From Nitrosomonas stercoris (GTDB lineage Bacteria; Pseudomonadota; Gammaproteobacteria; Burkholderiales; Nitrosomonadaceae): 64,000 bases of DNA. The DNA lies in assembly GCA_006742785.1 (NCBI GenBank), contig AP019755.1, positions 186,001 through 250,000 of the forward strand. The letters run 5' to 3'. The notes beneath the pieces were generated by a model. That model ran no database searches and was not told where the DNA came from. It saw only the letters and a list, made by a program, of their open reading frames with translations. Shown piece after piece: positions 29,640-39,424 of this stretch. Position numbers and translations under genes: made by a program. The stretch's first letter is position 1; each line of letters starts with the position of its first letter.

Positions 29640-30832
29640 TATCTTACCTCCCGTTCACGGCTACGGAGCGAATCACGCGAACGTGAACCAATGTCTGAGG
29701 AAAAACTGCGTGTCTCATTTTGCTGATTTGCTGTTCCACTTGATGATCGAGTGATTCCTGATCCAGGATCAGACTGAATCAACTTATCTAATGGCAAGTA
29801 AAGCAAGTTACCTCCTCCTTTTTCTTGATCAATCAGGATTTTGCTCGTATTAGATAGCACTTGTTGCACCGTATCGATATACATACGATCACGAGTCACC
29901 CGAGGAGCTTTGGCATACTCCACCAGAACTTGCTCAAATCGACTTGCATCACCTTCAGCTGATGCAATTACCTTTTGCCGATAACCACTGGCTTCTTCCA
30001 ATAACCGTGCAGCCACCCCCTGTGCTCTTGGGATGACATCATTGGCATAAGCCTCTCCCTCATTAACCTGACGTTCCCGATCCTGATTTGCCTTAACAGC
30101 ATCATCAAAAGCGGCCTGCACTTGTTCGGGTGGCTGGGCGTTCTGCATAGTTACCCTATTGATGGCAATGCCAGTTCGATAATAATCAAGAATATCCTGC
30201 ATGAGCTGGGTCGTTTTAGCGGCAACTTCTTCACGTCCTTCATACAATACAAAGTCCATTTTGCTATTACCAATCACTTCACGAATCGCCGTCTCAGCCA
30301 CCTGCAAAACGGTATCCTCTGGATTACGATTGGTAAACAAAAAATTGTCGGGACTATTTAAGATATATTGCACTGCAAACTGGATATCAACGATATTTTC
30401 ATCGTCAGTTAGAATCAGCGATTCTTTTAATACTTTGCTACGTACATTATTGCGATAGCCAATTTCCACAGTACGCACTTTACCGATGTTGACATCTTCA
30501 ACTGATTCGATTGGGGAAGGAATATGCCAACGTAATCCCGGCAATGTCGTCTCCGTATGTTTACCAAAACGTAATACTACACCTCGATGTCCTTCATCGA
30601 CGATATAGAAACCACTTCCTATCCACGCAATCAACAGTAGAAATATGATGACCACAATTCCCTTGGCACTTGGTCCTTCTGGATTCCCCCCATCAGAACC
30701 ACCATCACCACCCCCTCCTTTTTGGCCAAAGAATTTACTTATTTTCTGGTTAAAATCACGGAGTACTTCTTCAAGATCAGGAGGGCCAGAGTTGCCTCTC
30801 CTTTTTCCCCACTGTGGATCATTCAAGCCCAT
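29639..30832 (-). CDS. hflK: HflK, SPFH-domain partner of HflC
   Basis: The 397-residue protein has a glycine-rich cytoplasmic start (GGGGDGGSDGG near 40-50), a single membrane anchor (IVVIIFLLLIAWIGSGFYIV, about 59-78), and the SPFH domain starting VDEGHRGVVLRFGK. The C-terminal tail is rich in Ser and Arg. It lies five bases after hflX and overlaps hflC, within one operon. Confidence 0.96.
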   Translation of the reverse strand: MGLNDPQWGKRRGNSGPPDLEEVLRDFNQKISKFFGQKGGGGDGGSDGGNPEGPSAKGIVVIIFLLLIAWIGSGFYIVDEGHRGVVLRFGKHTETTLPGLRWHIPSPIESVEDVNIGKVRTVEIGYRNNVRSKVLKESLILTDDENIVDIQFAVQYILNSPDNFLFTNRNPEDTVLQVAETAIREVIGNSKMDFVLYEGREEVAAKTTQLMQDILDYYRTGIAINRVTMQNAQPPEQVQAAFDDAVKANQDRERQVNEGEAYANDVIPRAQGVAARLLEEASGYRQKVIASAEGDASRFEQVLVEYAKAPRVTRDRMYIDTVQQVLSNTSKILIDQEKGGGNLLYLPLDKLIQSDPGSGITRSSSGTANQQNETRSFSSDIGSRSRDSLRSREREVR

Positions 30833-30837
30833 GTAAT

Positions 30838-32022
30838 TTAGTCCTCTTCATTATTTATAACAGTAGAACGGATACTGTCGTTCATATTTACAGACGTTAC
30901 CGCATGCTGACCCAGTTTGTTTTTATTATGATCAAATGCTTCCATCAGCGCCCTATAAAGATAATCGAGACCTATACCTGTCCTTGCACTGAGACGAATC
31001 TTGATAATTTTACCATACTCATCACGGATGTAACTTGCTGATCTCTCTTCTTCTATTCGATCAATTTTATTTAAAATCAAGATTTGCGTGATGCTGTCAG
31101 CTCCTATTTCTTTTAACAACTTATTGACTTCATTAATCTGTTCTTCTCGATTAGGGCTAGATGCATCAACAACATGCAAAAGTAAATCAGCATAGACAGT
31201 TTCTTCCAATGTGGCACGAAACGAGGCAACCAGCGTATGCGGTAAATCGCGAATAAATCCAACCGTGTCGGATATCACGATCAAGCCGCGTTCTGGTAAA
31301 AAAAGCCTTCTGGTGGTGGTATCTAAGGTAGCAAATAACTTGTTGGCAACATACGTATCTGAGCGCACAAGTCGATTAAACAAGGTTGATTTACCTGCGT
31401 TGGTATAGCCAACTATTGCAACTGACATCATTTCAGAACGTTTTCTGGCGCGCCTTTGTACATTCCGTTGTCGTCCCAGTTTAGCTAATTTTTCTTTAAG
31501 AAGTTCGACACGCTTTGCCAGTAAACGCCGATCCGTTTCCAACTGAGTTTCTCCTGGACCTCGCAAGCCAATCCCTCCCTTTTGGCGTTCCAGATGCGTC
31601 CATCCTCTGACTAAGCGGGTAGCGAGATACTCCAGCTGTGCTAATTCAACCTGTAACTTACCCTCATGACTTTTAGCTCTTTGTGCAAAAATATCCAGAA
31701 TAAGGCTAGTACGATCAATAACACGACAATCCAGTTTTAAAGAAAGATTTCGTTGTTGTATGGGAGATAGCTCATGATTGAATATTACTGTTGTTGCCTG
31801 GGTTTGTACTAGAAGTTGACGAACCTCCTCTAATTTACCTTTGCCAATAAAAGTGGCCGGATCAGGTTGTCTGCGCGTGCCTTCAACGATAGTTGCTACA
31901 GATAGCCGGTCACTCAGTGCCAGTTCTTTTAATTCAGCCAGACTCTCCTTATCTTTTTTACCAAAATTAATCCCAACTAGTATGACGATATTATCTGTTG
32001 TCGTTACAATATCATGATTCAT
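30838..32022 (-). CDS. hflX: Ribosome-associated GTPase HflX
   Basis: HflX splits stalled or heat-damaged ribosomes. The 394-residue protein has the N-terminal HflX domain with [11 protein letters not shown], the conserved [15 protein letters not shown] linker, and a G domain with P-loop [15 protein letters not shown] and NKID. Its start overlaps the 3' end of hfq by 11 bases. Co-transcription with hfq is the usual arrangement. Confidence 0.96.
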   Translation of the reverse strand: MNHDIVTTTDNIVILVGINFGKKDKESLAELKELALSDRLSVATIVEGTRRQPDPATFIGKGKLEEVRQLLVQTQATTVIFNHELSPIQQRNLSLKLDCRVIDRTSLILDIFAQRAKSHEGKLQVELAQLEYLATRLVRGWTHLERQKGGIGLRGPGETQLETDRRLLAKRVELLKEKLAKLGRQRNVQRRARKRSEMMSVAIVGYTNAGKSTLFNRLVRSDTYVANKLFATLDTTTRRLFLPERGLIVISDTVGFIRDLPHTLVASFRATLEETVYADLLLHVVDASSPNREEQINEVNKLLKEIGADSITQILILNKIDRIEEERSASYIRDEYGKIIKIRLSARTGIGLDYLYRALMEAFDHNKNKLGQHAVTSVNMNDSIRSTVINNEED

Positions 32023-32266
32023 CTTGTTCTGATGATGCTCCAGCTGGTATTGGTAGTGAAATCGTCTTACCCGGTACGATAGTAGAAATAGCGTGTTTGT
32101 AAACCATCTGCGTCACAGAGTTTTTTAACAAAACCACATATTGATCAAAGGAATCAATGTGGCCCTGTAATTTAATACCATTGACTAGATAGATGGAAAC
32201 AGGTACGCGCTCCTTACGTAGAATATTTAAAAATGGATCTTGCAATAATTGCCCTTTAGCGCCCAT
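32012..32266 (-). CDS. hfq: RNA chaperone Hfq
   Basis: Hfq forms a hexameric ring that pairs small RNAs with mRNAs. The 84-residue protein begins [19 protein letters not shown], has Sm1 residues in [20 protein letters not shown] and Sm2 [10 protein letters not shown] with the uridine-binding YKH. The C-terminal tail is short, as in other betaproteobacteria. A strong AAGGAGG precedes the ATG. It opens the hfq-hflX-hflK-hflC block. Confidence 0.98.
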   Translation of the reverse strand: MGAKGQLLQDPFLNILRKERVPVSIYLVNGIKLQGHIDSFDQYVVLLKNSVTQMVYKHAISTIVPGKTISLPIPAGASSEQDES

Positions 32267-32733
32267 TGTTTACCCTCCTTGATTAAATTTTTAGTTATAT
32301 TTGAATAAAGTAAATACCCTTCATGGGCAGCAGGTTGATTCAGATAATATTTCTCAAGATACTCAGACACATTTCTATAAGTAGTTAGGATAATAAGGAA
32401 TGTATTTTATGCCAATAAAATATTATAAAACATATAGAATCGTAATCTTAACACGCGCATTAACAGCTTTTATGTAATTTTGTGAATTAAATACATTCGC
32501 ATTTAGTGCTTGTCTAATTTCTTACTGAAAGTACATCACGGCACTAAAATTAAACTCAACATCGCGTGCTTCGAGTACTTTCTGCTTCCTTGTTCGATAT
32601 TATCCGCACTACTTTTTTTGTTTGAAACCTTGGACAGATTCTTATAAATATGGTTTACCACTGAAAAGACAACAAAAACGTATTGTTTACTTCATAAACC
32701 TCAGCTTAAAATTACTAGCACCGCATAGATACT
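32267..32733. other. 467-bp gap between queH and hfq
   Basis: This should contain the hfq promoter and the end of the queH transcript. I see no RNA gene or terminator. GAAAGTAC (32527-32534) and GTACTTTC (32575-32582) form an inverted repeat 40 bases apart. A short minus-strand frame just inside it is too brief to support as a gene remnant. Confidence 0.4.
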
Positions 32734-33381
32734 TTACTTGTCAGCCTCACCATAATATTTTTCCCCAATTCGAATACGCCCCCTACCTTTTTTTGCTCGC
32801 CAGTTATTAGTATCACGCAGAGAAAAAGCACAGCCACAATATTCCTGCATATAAAACTTCTCCCGTTTACTAATTTCCAGCATCCGTGCACTTCCGCCTT
32901 TTTTACGCCAGTTATAAGTCCAATAAGTAATCCCTGGATATTTTGCAGCTGCTCTCACACCACTACCATTGATCTGCTCCATATTTTTCCAGCGAGAAAT
33001 ACCCAATGAGCTGGTAATGACATTAAATCCGTTTTCATAGGCATACAGCGCTGTGCGTTCAAAGCGCATATCAAAACACATGGTGCAGCGAATTCCCCGT
33101 TCCGGCTCCATTTCCATACCTTTGGCTCGCTTAAACCATTCATCTCGATCATAGTCTGCATCAATAAAAGGAATATTATATTTTTCTGCAAAACGAATGT
33201 TTTCATCTTTGCGCAGCTCATATTCTCTACGCGGATGGATATTCGGATTATAAAAAAAGATGGAAAAATCAATTGCGGAAGCCAAAATAGCTTCCATCAC
33301 CTCACCTGAACAAGGTGCGCAACAAGAATGTAATAATAATTTTTCACCATTCTCCGGTAACTCCAATTTTTCACGTTCCAT
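32734..33381 (-). CDS. queH: Epoxyqueuosine reductase QueH
   Basis: QueH makes the last step of queuosine synthesis in tRNA, as an alternative to QueG. The 215-residue protein has the cysteine pattern of the family: [12 protein letters not shown] at the N terminus, [14 protein letters not shown] in the middle, and EYCGCAFS near 185, which ligate metal and an iron-sulfur cluster. Former family name DUF208. It stands alone, divergent from the ATPase cassette. Confidence 0.9.
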   Translation of the reverse strand: MEREKLELPENGEKLLLHSCCAPCSGEVMEAILASAIDFSIFFYNPNIHPRREYELRKDENIRFAEKYNIPFIDADYDRDEWFKRAKGMEMEPERGIRCTMCFDMRFERTALYAYENGFNVITSSLGISRWKNMEQINGSGVRAAAKYPGITYWTYNWRKKGGSARMLEISKREKFYMQEYCGCAFSLRDTNNWRAKKGRGRIRIGEKYYGEADK

Positions 33382-33525
33382 TTCAATCTACCTGTACGTT
33401 GTGACTCAACTACTGCATTATAGACTTCTTACAATTGACAAAAAACCAAATCACCCACAAAACCCAGTTATAAATAGGATGCGTTACAATCATTGGAATA
33501 TGACAATAGAAAATCAATCTTCACC

Positions 33526-34800
33526 ATGTTCACTTCTTTAAGACTGATCAACTTTAAAGCTTGGGAAGATACCGGTACGATTGCACTGAAACCGGTAACC
33601 GTACTGCTGGGGACCAATTCATCTGGAAAATCCTCACTCATTCAAAGTCTGTTACTACTGAAACAAACCGCACAATCCCCAGATCGATCCACTCATTTGA
33701 ACCTGGGTGGTGATGAAATCAGCGATTTGTTTAATTTTGGCAGCTTTGACGATGTGCTGAAGCGAGGCACACGCTCTCCTCGCGAATTCTCAATCCGTTT
33801 TGCCTTTGAGACACATGCATCCTCTCAGGTAAACGCAGGTCAATTTTCCTGCAGCTATCGGCAAGCAGCAACAGGCGCCACCGTCATTCAGGAATTAGCA
33901 TTATCCACTGGAGAACACCGTTTTCGAGCAGTACGCAAAGAAAAGGAAAACTACGCCATTTTCGCTGATAATAGACGGCCATGCGCCAAGGATAACCATC
34001 TTGCACCAGAACGCTCTATTGCATTTCCAGCCGCAGCAATCGTCGCACTAGGCAACAAAGGCACGCTTGTCGAAGATCTAAGCCTTACGCTTCGTCGCGA
34101 GCTGGAAAATATTTGCTACCTGGGCCCATTCCGTCGCAAACCAGAACGTGATTATGTCTGGAATAAAACCGTGCCTGGTCAGATTGAAAGTGATGGTCAC
34201 CGCACGATTGATGTACTGTTAGCAGGCGCACTGAATAAAGACAGCAAGCACAATGAAATTCTGCAGGGTATTTCTCACTGGCTGGCACGAATGAGAGTTG
34301 CAGATAAACTCACTATCAAACAGCTGGGACGCTCCTCTCACTACGAAATTATGGTGCATAAAGATGGCGTTGCTGCCAACTTGCGCGATGTCGGTATTGG
34401 TATCCCTTTGATTCTGCCCGTACTGGTCGCAGGTTATTTTGCCCCGCCTGGTAGCACTGTTATCCTGGAAGAACCCGAGATTCATCTTCATCCACTGGCT
34501 CAGTCAGTACTGGCAGAATTTTTTGTCACGCTCAGTCGATCACGCCACGTTCAGTTTATTGTGGAAACCCATTCTGAACACCTGTTCCGCCGCATGCAAA
34601 CACTTATTGCACGAAGGGAAACAACAGTAGAACAAATTGCTATGCTGTTTGTAGAGCGAGTAGCAGACAACGCAATACTGCGTAAACTGAAAGTGGATGA
34701 ATTTGGCCGAGTCAGTAATTGGCCACAATATTTCTTTGGTGATGCACTGGGAGAAACTCGCGAACAAGCCCGTCTGATGCTTGCTCGTCAACAGAAATAA
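33526..34800 (+). CDS. AAA ATPase of the SMC/OLD-like class with DUF3696-type C terminus
   Basis: The 424-residue protein begins FTSLRLINFKAW, the usual start of RecF/SMC-like ATPases. It has Walker A LLGTNSSGKSSL (Gly29 to Ser36), Walker B VILEEPEIHLHP near 312-323, and a following VETHSEHLFRR switch. A C terminus with VSNWPQYFF resembles DUF3696. No long coiled coil is present. The ATG at 33526 is chosen over an upstream TTG at 33493. The next gene, a PIN nuclease, begins five bases after the stop, so the two are probably one unit. ATPases of this class often control a partner nuclease in defence or toxin systems. The exact system is not one I can name. Confidence 0.85.
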   Translation: MFTSLRLINFKAWEDTGTIALKPVTVLLGTNSSGKSSLIQSLLLLKQTAQSPDRSTHLNLGGDEISDLFNFGSFDDVLKRGTRSPREFSIRFAFETHASSQVNAGQFSCSYRQAATGATVIQELALSTGEHRFRAVRKEKENYAIFADNRRPCAKDNHLAPERSIAFPAAAIVALGNKGTLVEDLSLTLRRELENICYLGPFRRKPERDYVWNKTVPGQIESDGHRTIDVLLAGALNKDSKHNEILQGISHWLARMRVADKLTIKQLGRSSHYEIMVHKDGVAANLRDVGIGIPLILPVLVAGYFAPPGSTVILEEPEIHLHPLAQSVLAEFFVTLSRSRHVQFIVETHSEHLFRRMQTLIARRETTVEQIAMLFVERVADNAILRKLKVDEFGRVSNWPQYFFGDALGETREQARLMLARQQK

Positions 34801-34805
34801 GCTAA

Positions 34806-35333
34806 TTGAAACCGCGTTACGTGATCGACACCAATGTATTGATCCTAGCTAGCGCCACCAACCCTACAGCACCAAAGGATATTGATACCACACCGAAAGA
34901 TCCTGCTCTACAGTTGCAAGTATGGCAATGGCTGGTCGAATTCGAAAGCAATACAGCAAGACTGGTACTGGATTCTGCTGGCAAAATCCAGGAAGAAGAC
35001 GATCGCAAACTTGGTTTCAACGATTACGGAATCCAGGTTGTCATTCACAAATGGAGTACTCTGGCTGTAGATATTGTGGAGATCCAATATGATGCCGATG
35101 GCCACGCTATCTTGCAACCACCACTAAAATCTATCGTGCACGACCGGGCGGATCGAAAAATGGTAGCCGCCGCTCTGGCAGCCACGCAACAGCATGGAGA
35201 AAGCACTATCGCCTTTGCCTCTGATACAGATTGGCACGGCTGGGAACAAGTACTGATACACGCCGGTCTGTCACTGGAGCCCATTATCGAAGAATGGTCA
35301 CGCGCGAAATATACGGAAAAAATAAAAAAATAA
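34806..35333 (+). CDS. PIN-domain ribonuclease-like protein
   Basis: The 175-residue protein opens YVIDTNVLILA, the first active-site Asp of a PIN domain. It then has an acidic IQEEDDR helix, HDRADRKMVAAALA with the third acidic position, and IAFASDTDW with the last. All four acidic positions of the metal site appear present, so it could cut RNA. It starts with TTG five bases after the ATPase stop and has no clear Shine-Dalgarno sequence, which points to translational coupling. No VapB-like antitoxin adjoins it. A target RNA cannot be inferred from sequence. Confidence 0.75.
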   Translation: MKPRYVIDTNVLILASATNPTAPKDIDTTPKDPALQLQVWQWLVEFESNTARLVLDSAGKIQEEDDRKLGFNDYGIQVVIHKWSTLAVDIVEIQYDADGHAILQPPLKSIVHDRADRKMVAAALAATQQHGESTIAFASDTDWHGWEQVLIHAGLSLEPIIEEWSRAKYTEKIKK

Positions 35334-35420
35334 TTGAAGTATTCAAAAGGAAATCTTGAGCTTGCCCAACTGAATCTATTTTCTCCTTTTCCAAAATATT
35401 TGTATTTACTGTAAATCACC

Positions 35421-36101
35421 ATGTCTGAATTCTTTCGTTTCCCCAACATGCCTCATCTGCTCTGGTTGGGGCAAGGCCAACCCAGGGATGACAAGATTTT
35501 ATCCAATCAGGAAATCGCTACGCTCCTGCAAGATGAAGTGCTGATCGAGGAAAAACTGGACGGCTCCAATCTGGGTATTTCCCTGGACAACCAAAATGAG
35601 CTGCGCGCGCAAAACCGGGGCCAATACCTGCCACAACCTTTCTCCGGCCAGTTTTCCCGCCTGAACAGCTGGCTAGGACAACATGGGGAAATCCTCAAAC
35701 AAACTCTGACGCCAGAGCTCATTCTGTTTGGGGAATGGTGCGCAGCGAGACATTCTCTTGACTATAACCAGCTGCCCGACTGGTTTTTACTGTTTGATGT
35801 ATATGACCGCAAAGCCGGCAAATTCTGGAGCGTCGAACGACGCAATGCGCTGGCACAAGCGCTGAATTTTACTACCGTACCTCTGCTGAAACGCACCCAG
35901 ATCACACGCAATCAGCTTGTTCAGTTGCTAGATAATACACAAAGCCATTACCGCGATGGCAAGCTTGAAGGGATTGTCATTCGCAGTGATTCTCCTCTTT
36001 GGTGTGAGAACCGAGCCAAGCTGGCCAATCGTGAATTCGTTCAGGCGATTGAAGATCACTGGCGCAGTCGGACAATTGAATGGAATATGGTCAAGTCTTG
36101 A
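35421..36101 (+). CDS. Small ATP-dependent RNA ligase-like nucleotidyltransferase
   Basis: The 226-residue protein carries the motifs of covalent nucleotidyltransferases in order: motif I EEKLDGSN with the adenylated Lys45, ELRAQNRGQ, motif III LILFGEWCAARHS, IIIa FLLFDVYD, motif IV LEGIVIRSD, and motif V RAKLANREF. This fits the RNA-ligase family rather than DNA ligases, as there is no OB-fold domain. It would seal 3'-OH and 5'-phosphate RNA ends. It lies 87 bases after the PIN gene on the same strand. Whether it repairs ends produced by that nuclease is an attractive inference, not shown. Confidence 0.8.
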   Translation: MSEFFRFPNMPHLLWLGQGQPRDDKILSNQEIATLLQDEVLIEEKLDGSNLGISLDNQNELRAQNRGQYLPQPFSGQFSRLNSWLGQHGEILKQTLTPELILFGEWCAARHSLDYNQLPDWFLLFDVYDRKAGKFWSVERRNALAQALNFTTVPLLKRTQITRNQLVQLLDNTQSHYRDGKLEGIVIRSDSPLWCENRAKLANREFVQAIEDHWRSRTIEWNMVKS

Positions 36102-36169
36102 ACTGTAAAATGCGAAACATAAATAGCCATCCTAATTTAGGGTAGCATCAGAAAATTTGTGCGCGCCCT

Positions 36170-36544
36170 ATGTCTGATCTAAAAGATCCCAGAGTATTAT
36201 TTGCCGCTGAGCGCACTTTGCTTGCCTGGAATCGTACCAGCCTGTCACTGATTGCATTTGGTTTTGTAGTAGAACGCTCAGGAAAGCTTACTTTTGCTAT
36301 TTCTCCAGAAATTATCAGCCCGGATCAGATGGCTGGGATGTTATGGCTTGGTCTGGCCTTCATCATACTGGGTGCAATCGCCTCTATCTTTTCTGCTCGC
36401 CAATATGCGATTGTCTTGCAAACGCTTACACCCCATGAATTCCCGCCAGGTTATGCTGCAAAATGGGGGTTGTTGATCAACCTGACGGTTGCCGTACTAG
36501 GCTTGATACTGGCGCTGGCACTCTGGCTATGGCGCTTGCACTGA
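36170..36544 (+). CDS. DUF202 (YidH-like) membrane protein
   Basis: The 124-residue protein starts DPRVLFAAERTLLAWNRTSLSL, the DUF202 signature, and has three membrane segments near 22-38, 56-76 and 96-118. Family members are small inner-membrane proteins of unknown function. It lies 68 bases after the RNA ligase on the same strand, and is probably unrelated to the preceding cassette. Confidence 0.88.
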   Translation: MSDLKDPRVLFAAERTLLAWNRTSLSLIAFGFVVERSGKLTFAISPEIISPDQMAGMLWLGLAFIILGAIASIFSARQYAIVLQTLTPHEFPPGYAAKWGLLINLTVAVLGLILALALWLWRLH

Positions 36545-36584
36545 ACAGCACCACAGCCCGCCAGGCAAACCACATATCCTGAGT

Positions 36585-38042
36585 TTATCCCACCTCATCC
36601 ATGGAAATTCCCAATGCTGCAGCAACTCCCTCCGCGTAGGCTTTGTCAGCATTCAGGCAATGGGCAATATGCCTGAGCTGAACTTCACGAGGAGCTTCAG
36701 CGATAGAACGCGCTGTATTATCGAATAACACTTGCTGTTGTGCCGGGCTCATCAACCGGAACAGATTACCCGGTTGTGTGTAGTAATCCTCATCTTCGCG
36801 ACGGTTCCAGTGAGCAGCCGCTCCCTCCAACGTCAGGGGAGGTTCCGCATAACCGGGTTGCTGCTGCCATTCATGATAGCTGTTCGGCTCATACCCCAGT
36901 GTGCTGCCATGATTACCATCAACACGCATGGCACCATCACGGTGGTAATGATGAAATGGGCAGCGAGGCGCATTAACCGGAATCTGCGAGTGATTGACTC
37001 CCAAACGATAGCGCTGCGCATCGCCATAAGAAAACAAGCGACCCTGTAACATTTTATCTGGTGAGAAACTGATACCTGGTATGACATTTGCCGGATTGAA
37101 TGCAGCTTGCTCAACCTCAGCAAAATAATTTTCCGGGTTACAATTTAATTCCATCACCCCCACTTCGATCAGCGGATAATCTTTATGCGGCCAGATTTTG
37201 GACAGATCAAACGGATTATAGGAGAGCTTGGCCACATCACTTTCCGGCATAATCTGAACAAATAATGTCCAGCGTGGAAACTCACCGCGCTCAATACTTT
37301 CGTACAAATCACGCTGATGACTTTCTCGATCCTTGCCGATCAGCGCTTCTGCTTCGGCATCGGTCAGATTTTTGATTCCCTGCTGTGTTCTAAAATGAAA
37401 TTTCACCCAATGCCGTTCCTGCTGCGCATTGATAAAACTAAAAGTATGGCTACCGAAACCATGCATATGCCGATACGATGCTGGAATACCCCGATCACTC
37501 ATGACAATCGTAATCTGGTGCAGAGCTTCCGGCAGCAATGTCCAAAAATCCCAGTTATTGCGTGCACTGCGCAGATTGGTGCGGGGATCCCGTTTTACAG
37601 CATGATTCAGATCCGGAAATTTCAGTGGATCACGCAGAAAAAATACCGGTGTGTTATTTCCCACCAGATCCCAATTACCTTCTTCTGTATAGAATTTGAT
37701 GGCAAAGCCACGGATATCCCGCTCGGCATCTGCTGCTCCCCGCTCCCCTGCCACGGTGGAAAAGCGAACGAACAATTCTGTTTTTTTACCAATTTCCGAG
37801 AAGATTTTTGCCTGCGTGTAACGAGTAATATCATGTGTCACGGTAAAGGTACCATATGCACCAGAACCCTTGGCGTGCATTCTGCGCTCAGGAATCACCT
37901 CGCGATCAAAGTGCGCCAGTTTCTCCAAAAACCAGATATCTTGCAGCAGCATTGGGCCACGCTCTCCAGCTGTCATGACATTCTGGTTATCCGGAACGGG
38001 AGCACCCGCGCTGGTTGTCAGTTTTTTGTTGCTATCGTCCAT
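36585..38042 (-). CDS. katA: Monofunctional haem catalase
   Basis: Breaks down hydrogen peroxide. The 485-residue length is that of small-subunit clade 3 catalases. Visible are catalytic His56 in [14 protein letters not shown], the distal Asn in [10 protein letters not shown], and the proximal haem-ligand Tyr in [14 protein letters not shown]. There is no flavodoxin-like extra domain. AAGGAG precedes the ATG by about six bases. The gene starts 30 bases after the DUF3422 gene, so the two are likely co-transcribed. Confidence 0.96.
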   Translation of the reverse strand: MDDSNKKLTTSAGAPVPDNQNVMTAGERGPMLLQDIWFLEKLAHFDREVIPERRMHAKGSGAYGTFTVTHDITRYTQAKIFSEIGKKTELFVRFSTVAGERGAADAERDIRGFAIKFYTEEGNWDLVGNNTPVFFLRDPLKFPDLNHAVKRDPRTNLRSARNNWDFWTLLPEALHQITIVMSDRGIPASYRHMHGFGSHTFSFINAQQERHWVKFHFRTQQGIKNLTDAEAEALIGKDRESHQRDLYESIERGEFPRWTLFVQIMPESDVAKLSYNPFDLSKIWPHKDYPLIEVGVMELNCNPENYFAEVEQAAFNPANVIPGISFSPDKMLQGRLFSYGDAQRYRLGVNHSQIPVNAPRCPFHHYHRDGAMRVDGNHGSTLGYEPNSYHEWQQQPGYAEPPLTLEGAAAHWNRREDEDYYTQPGNLFRLMSPAQQQVLFDNTARSIAEAPREVQLRHIAHCLNADKAYAEGVAAALGISMDEVG

Positions 38043-38072
38043 TTTTTCTCCTTGCTGAGGTTGTCTATCAGA

Positions 38073-39404
38073 CTACTTTCTTCCACTACTTGCTGCAGAT
38101 TTACTGACTATTCGACGAAATCTTCTTATCGCAAGAAATACGCTGGTGACGATAATAGGGATTGCAATACCTGTCGCCAATTCGATATTAATATCCAATC
38201 CAGCTGCCTTGACCGCTTTTAGGCCATAACCTGTAATACCAAGCAGATAATAGCTCAGCACAACTACTGATAATCCTTCCACTGTTTCCTGTAAGCGCAA
38301 TTGCAGATGGGCACGGGTATCCATGGATTTAAGCAAATCACGAATTTGCGATTCCATTGAAATATCTACTCGGGTACGCAGCATGGAAGTTGCGCGCTCC
38401 ACTTGCAGTGATAGCGTATCAAGTTTGGAACGCACTAGATCAAAGGTGCTCATGGTCGAAGCAACCCGTTGTTTCCTGAATTTGTACAACATCTGCAAAC
38501 CTTCAATGCGTTCTTCACGCAATTCGGTAATGCGTTGCTGCATAATAAAATTATACGTGTGCGACGCGCTGAAGCGATGACTGGATTGCGCAGATATTCT
38601 TTCAATTTCCGTGGCTAGCGCTGTCAGTTTCACCAGCAATTGCTGTTCATCTTCAATCGAATTGGAAGTAGTATTCGTTGTCATCAACTCGATGAGTTGA
38701 TCCTCATACTGCTCCAATTGTGGAATAATTTCACGTGTCATGGACAGCGGCAAAATAGCCAACATACGATAGGTTTCAATTTCCAATAAACGTTGTACCA
38801 ATCTGCTTACTTGACGGCTGCGCAAGTTATCATCATGCACCAAAAAACGAGTAAATCCATCCGGATGAATTTGATCATCACTCCAGACACTGGCGCTGCC
38901 CGCTGAAACTTTGGAACCAATGATCGTATTGGAAGAAAACAAATCTGCCAGTTCGCTCATGCTACGACCTGGTCGCCTGCGATCTTCCAGTGCAATATGA
39001 GTCGCAACCAATAACTCGCCAGGTAGTTTTACCAGCCATTCCTTGGGAATATACGAGATCGCTGGTTGGGCAAAGGGTTCATCAAACACCCCTTCCCGAT
39101 AGAAGGTGTAGGTGGAATATTCAGTATGTCGCTCCCAGCGCAGATAAAAATCACCCAAGTTGACACTCAGCTGATCAAAAGCAACACTAAGAATTTTGAT
39201 ATCAAACAGTTCACATAACTCAATCACCAATCTTCGTTCTCTGTTTACCCATTGACGATCCGACAGCAAGACGAAATGCGAAAGACGCGACGGGATATCA
39301 ATTTGCTCATAAACTTCTGTATTTAACTCATCATGCAGCATCTGCCGCTCACTGCATTCTGGAACGCTTAAATGCCTGTTTTTCGGTAAATTATCAGTCA
39401 TCAA
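38073..39404 (-). CDS. DUF3422 family protein
   Basis: The 443-residue protein has a long soluble N-terminal region (LSHFVLLSDR, YLRWERHTEYSTYTF), a helical coiled middle near 250-360, and two membrane segments near the C terminus (about 370-388 and 407-425). This matches DUF3422, a proteobacterial family of unknown function that resembles CorA-like topology with a large cytosolic domain and two terminal helices. Transport by analogy is speculative. It precedes katA. Confidence 0.78.
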   Translation of the reverse strand: MMTDNLPKNRHLSVPECSERQMLHDELNTEVYEQIDIPSRLSHFVLLSDRQWVNRERRLVIELCELFDIKILSVAFDQLSVNLGDFYLRWERHTEYSTYTFYREGVFDEPFAQPAISYIPKEWLVKLPGELLVATHIALEDRRRPGRSMSELADLFSSNTIIGSKVSAGSASVWSDDQIHPDGFTRFLVHDDNLRSRQVSRLVQRLLEIETYRMLAILPLSMTREIIPQLEQYEDQLIELMTTNTTSNSIEDEQQLLVKLTALATEIERISAQSSHRFSASHTYNFIMQQRITELREERIEGLQMLYKFRKQRVASTMSTFDLVRSKLDTLSLQVERATSMLRTRVDISMESQIRDLLKSMDTRAHLQLRLQETVEGLSVVVLSYYLLGITGYGLKAVKAAGLDINIELATGIAIPIIVTSVFLAIRRFRRIVSKSAASSGRK

Positions 39405-39424
39405 TCTAAAAAATCTCTATCGTA

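Noticed and set aside
32507-32600. Minus-strand coding-like tail ending in FSAVMYFQ between queH and hfq
   Set aside because: The frame is only about 20 codons between stops and has no start, so a gene remnant cannot be supported without a search.
37317-38222. 301-codon plus-strand open frame opposite katA
   Set aside because: It is the antisense of katA and the DUF3422 end; composition is non-protein-like and katA is unmistakable.
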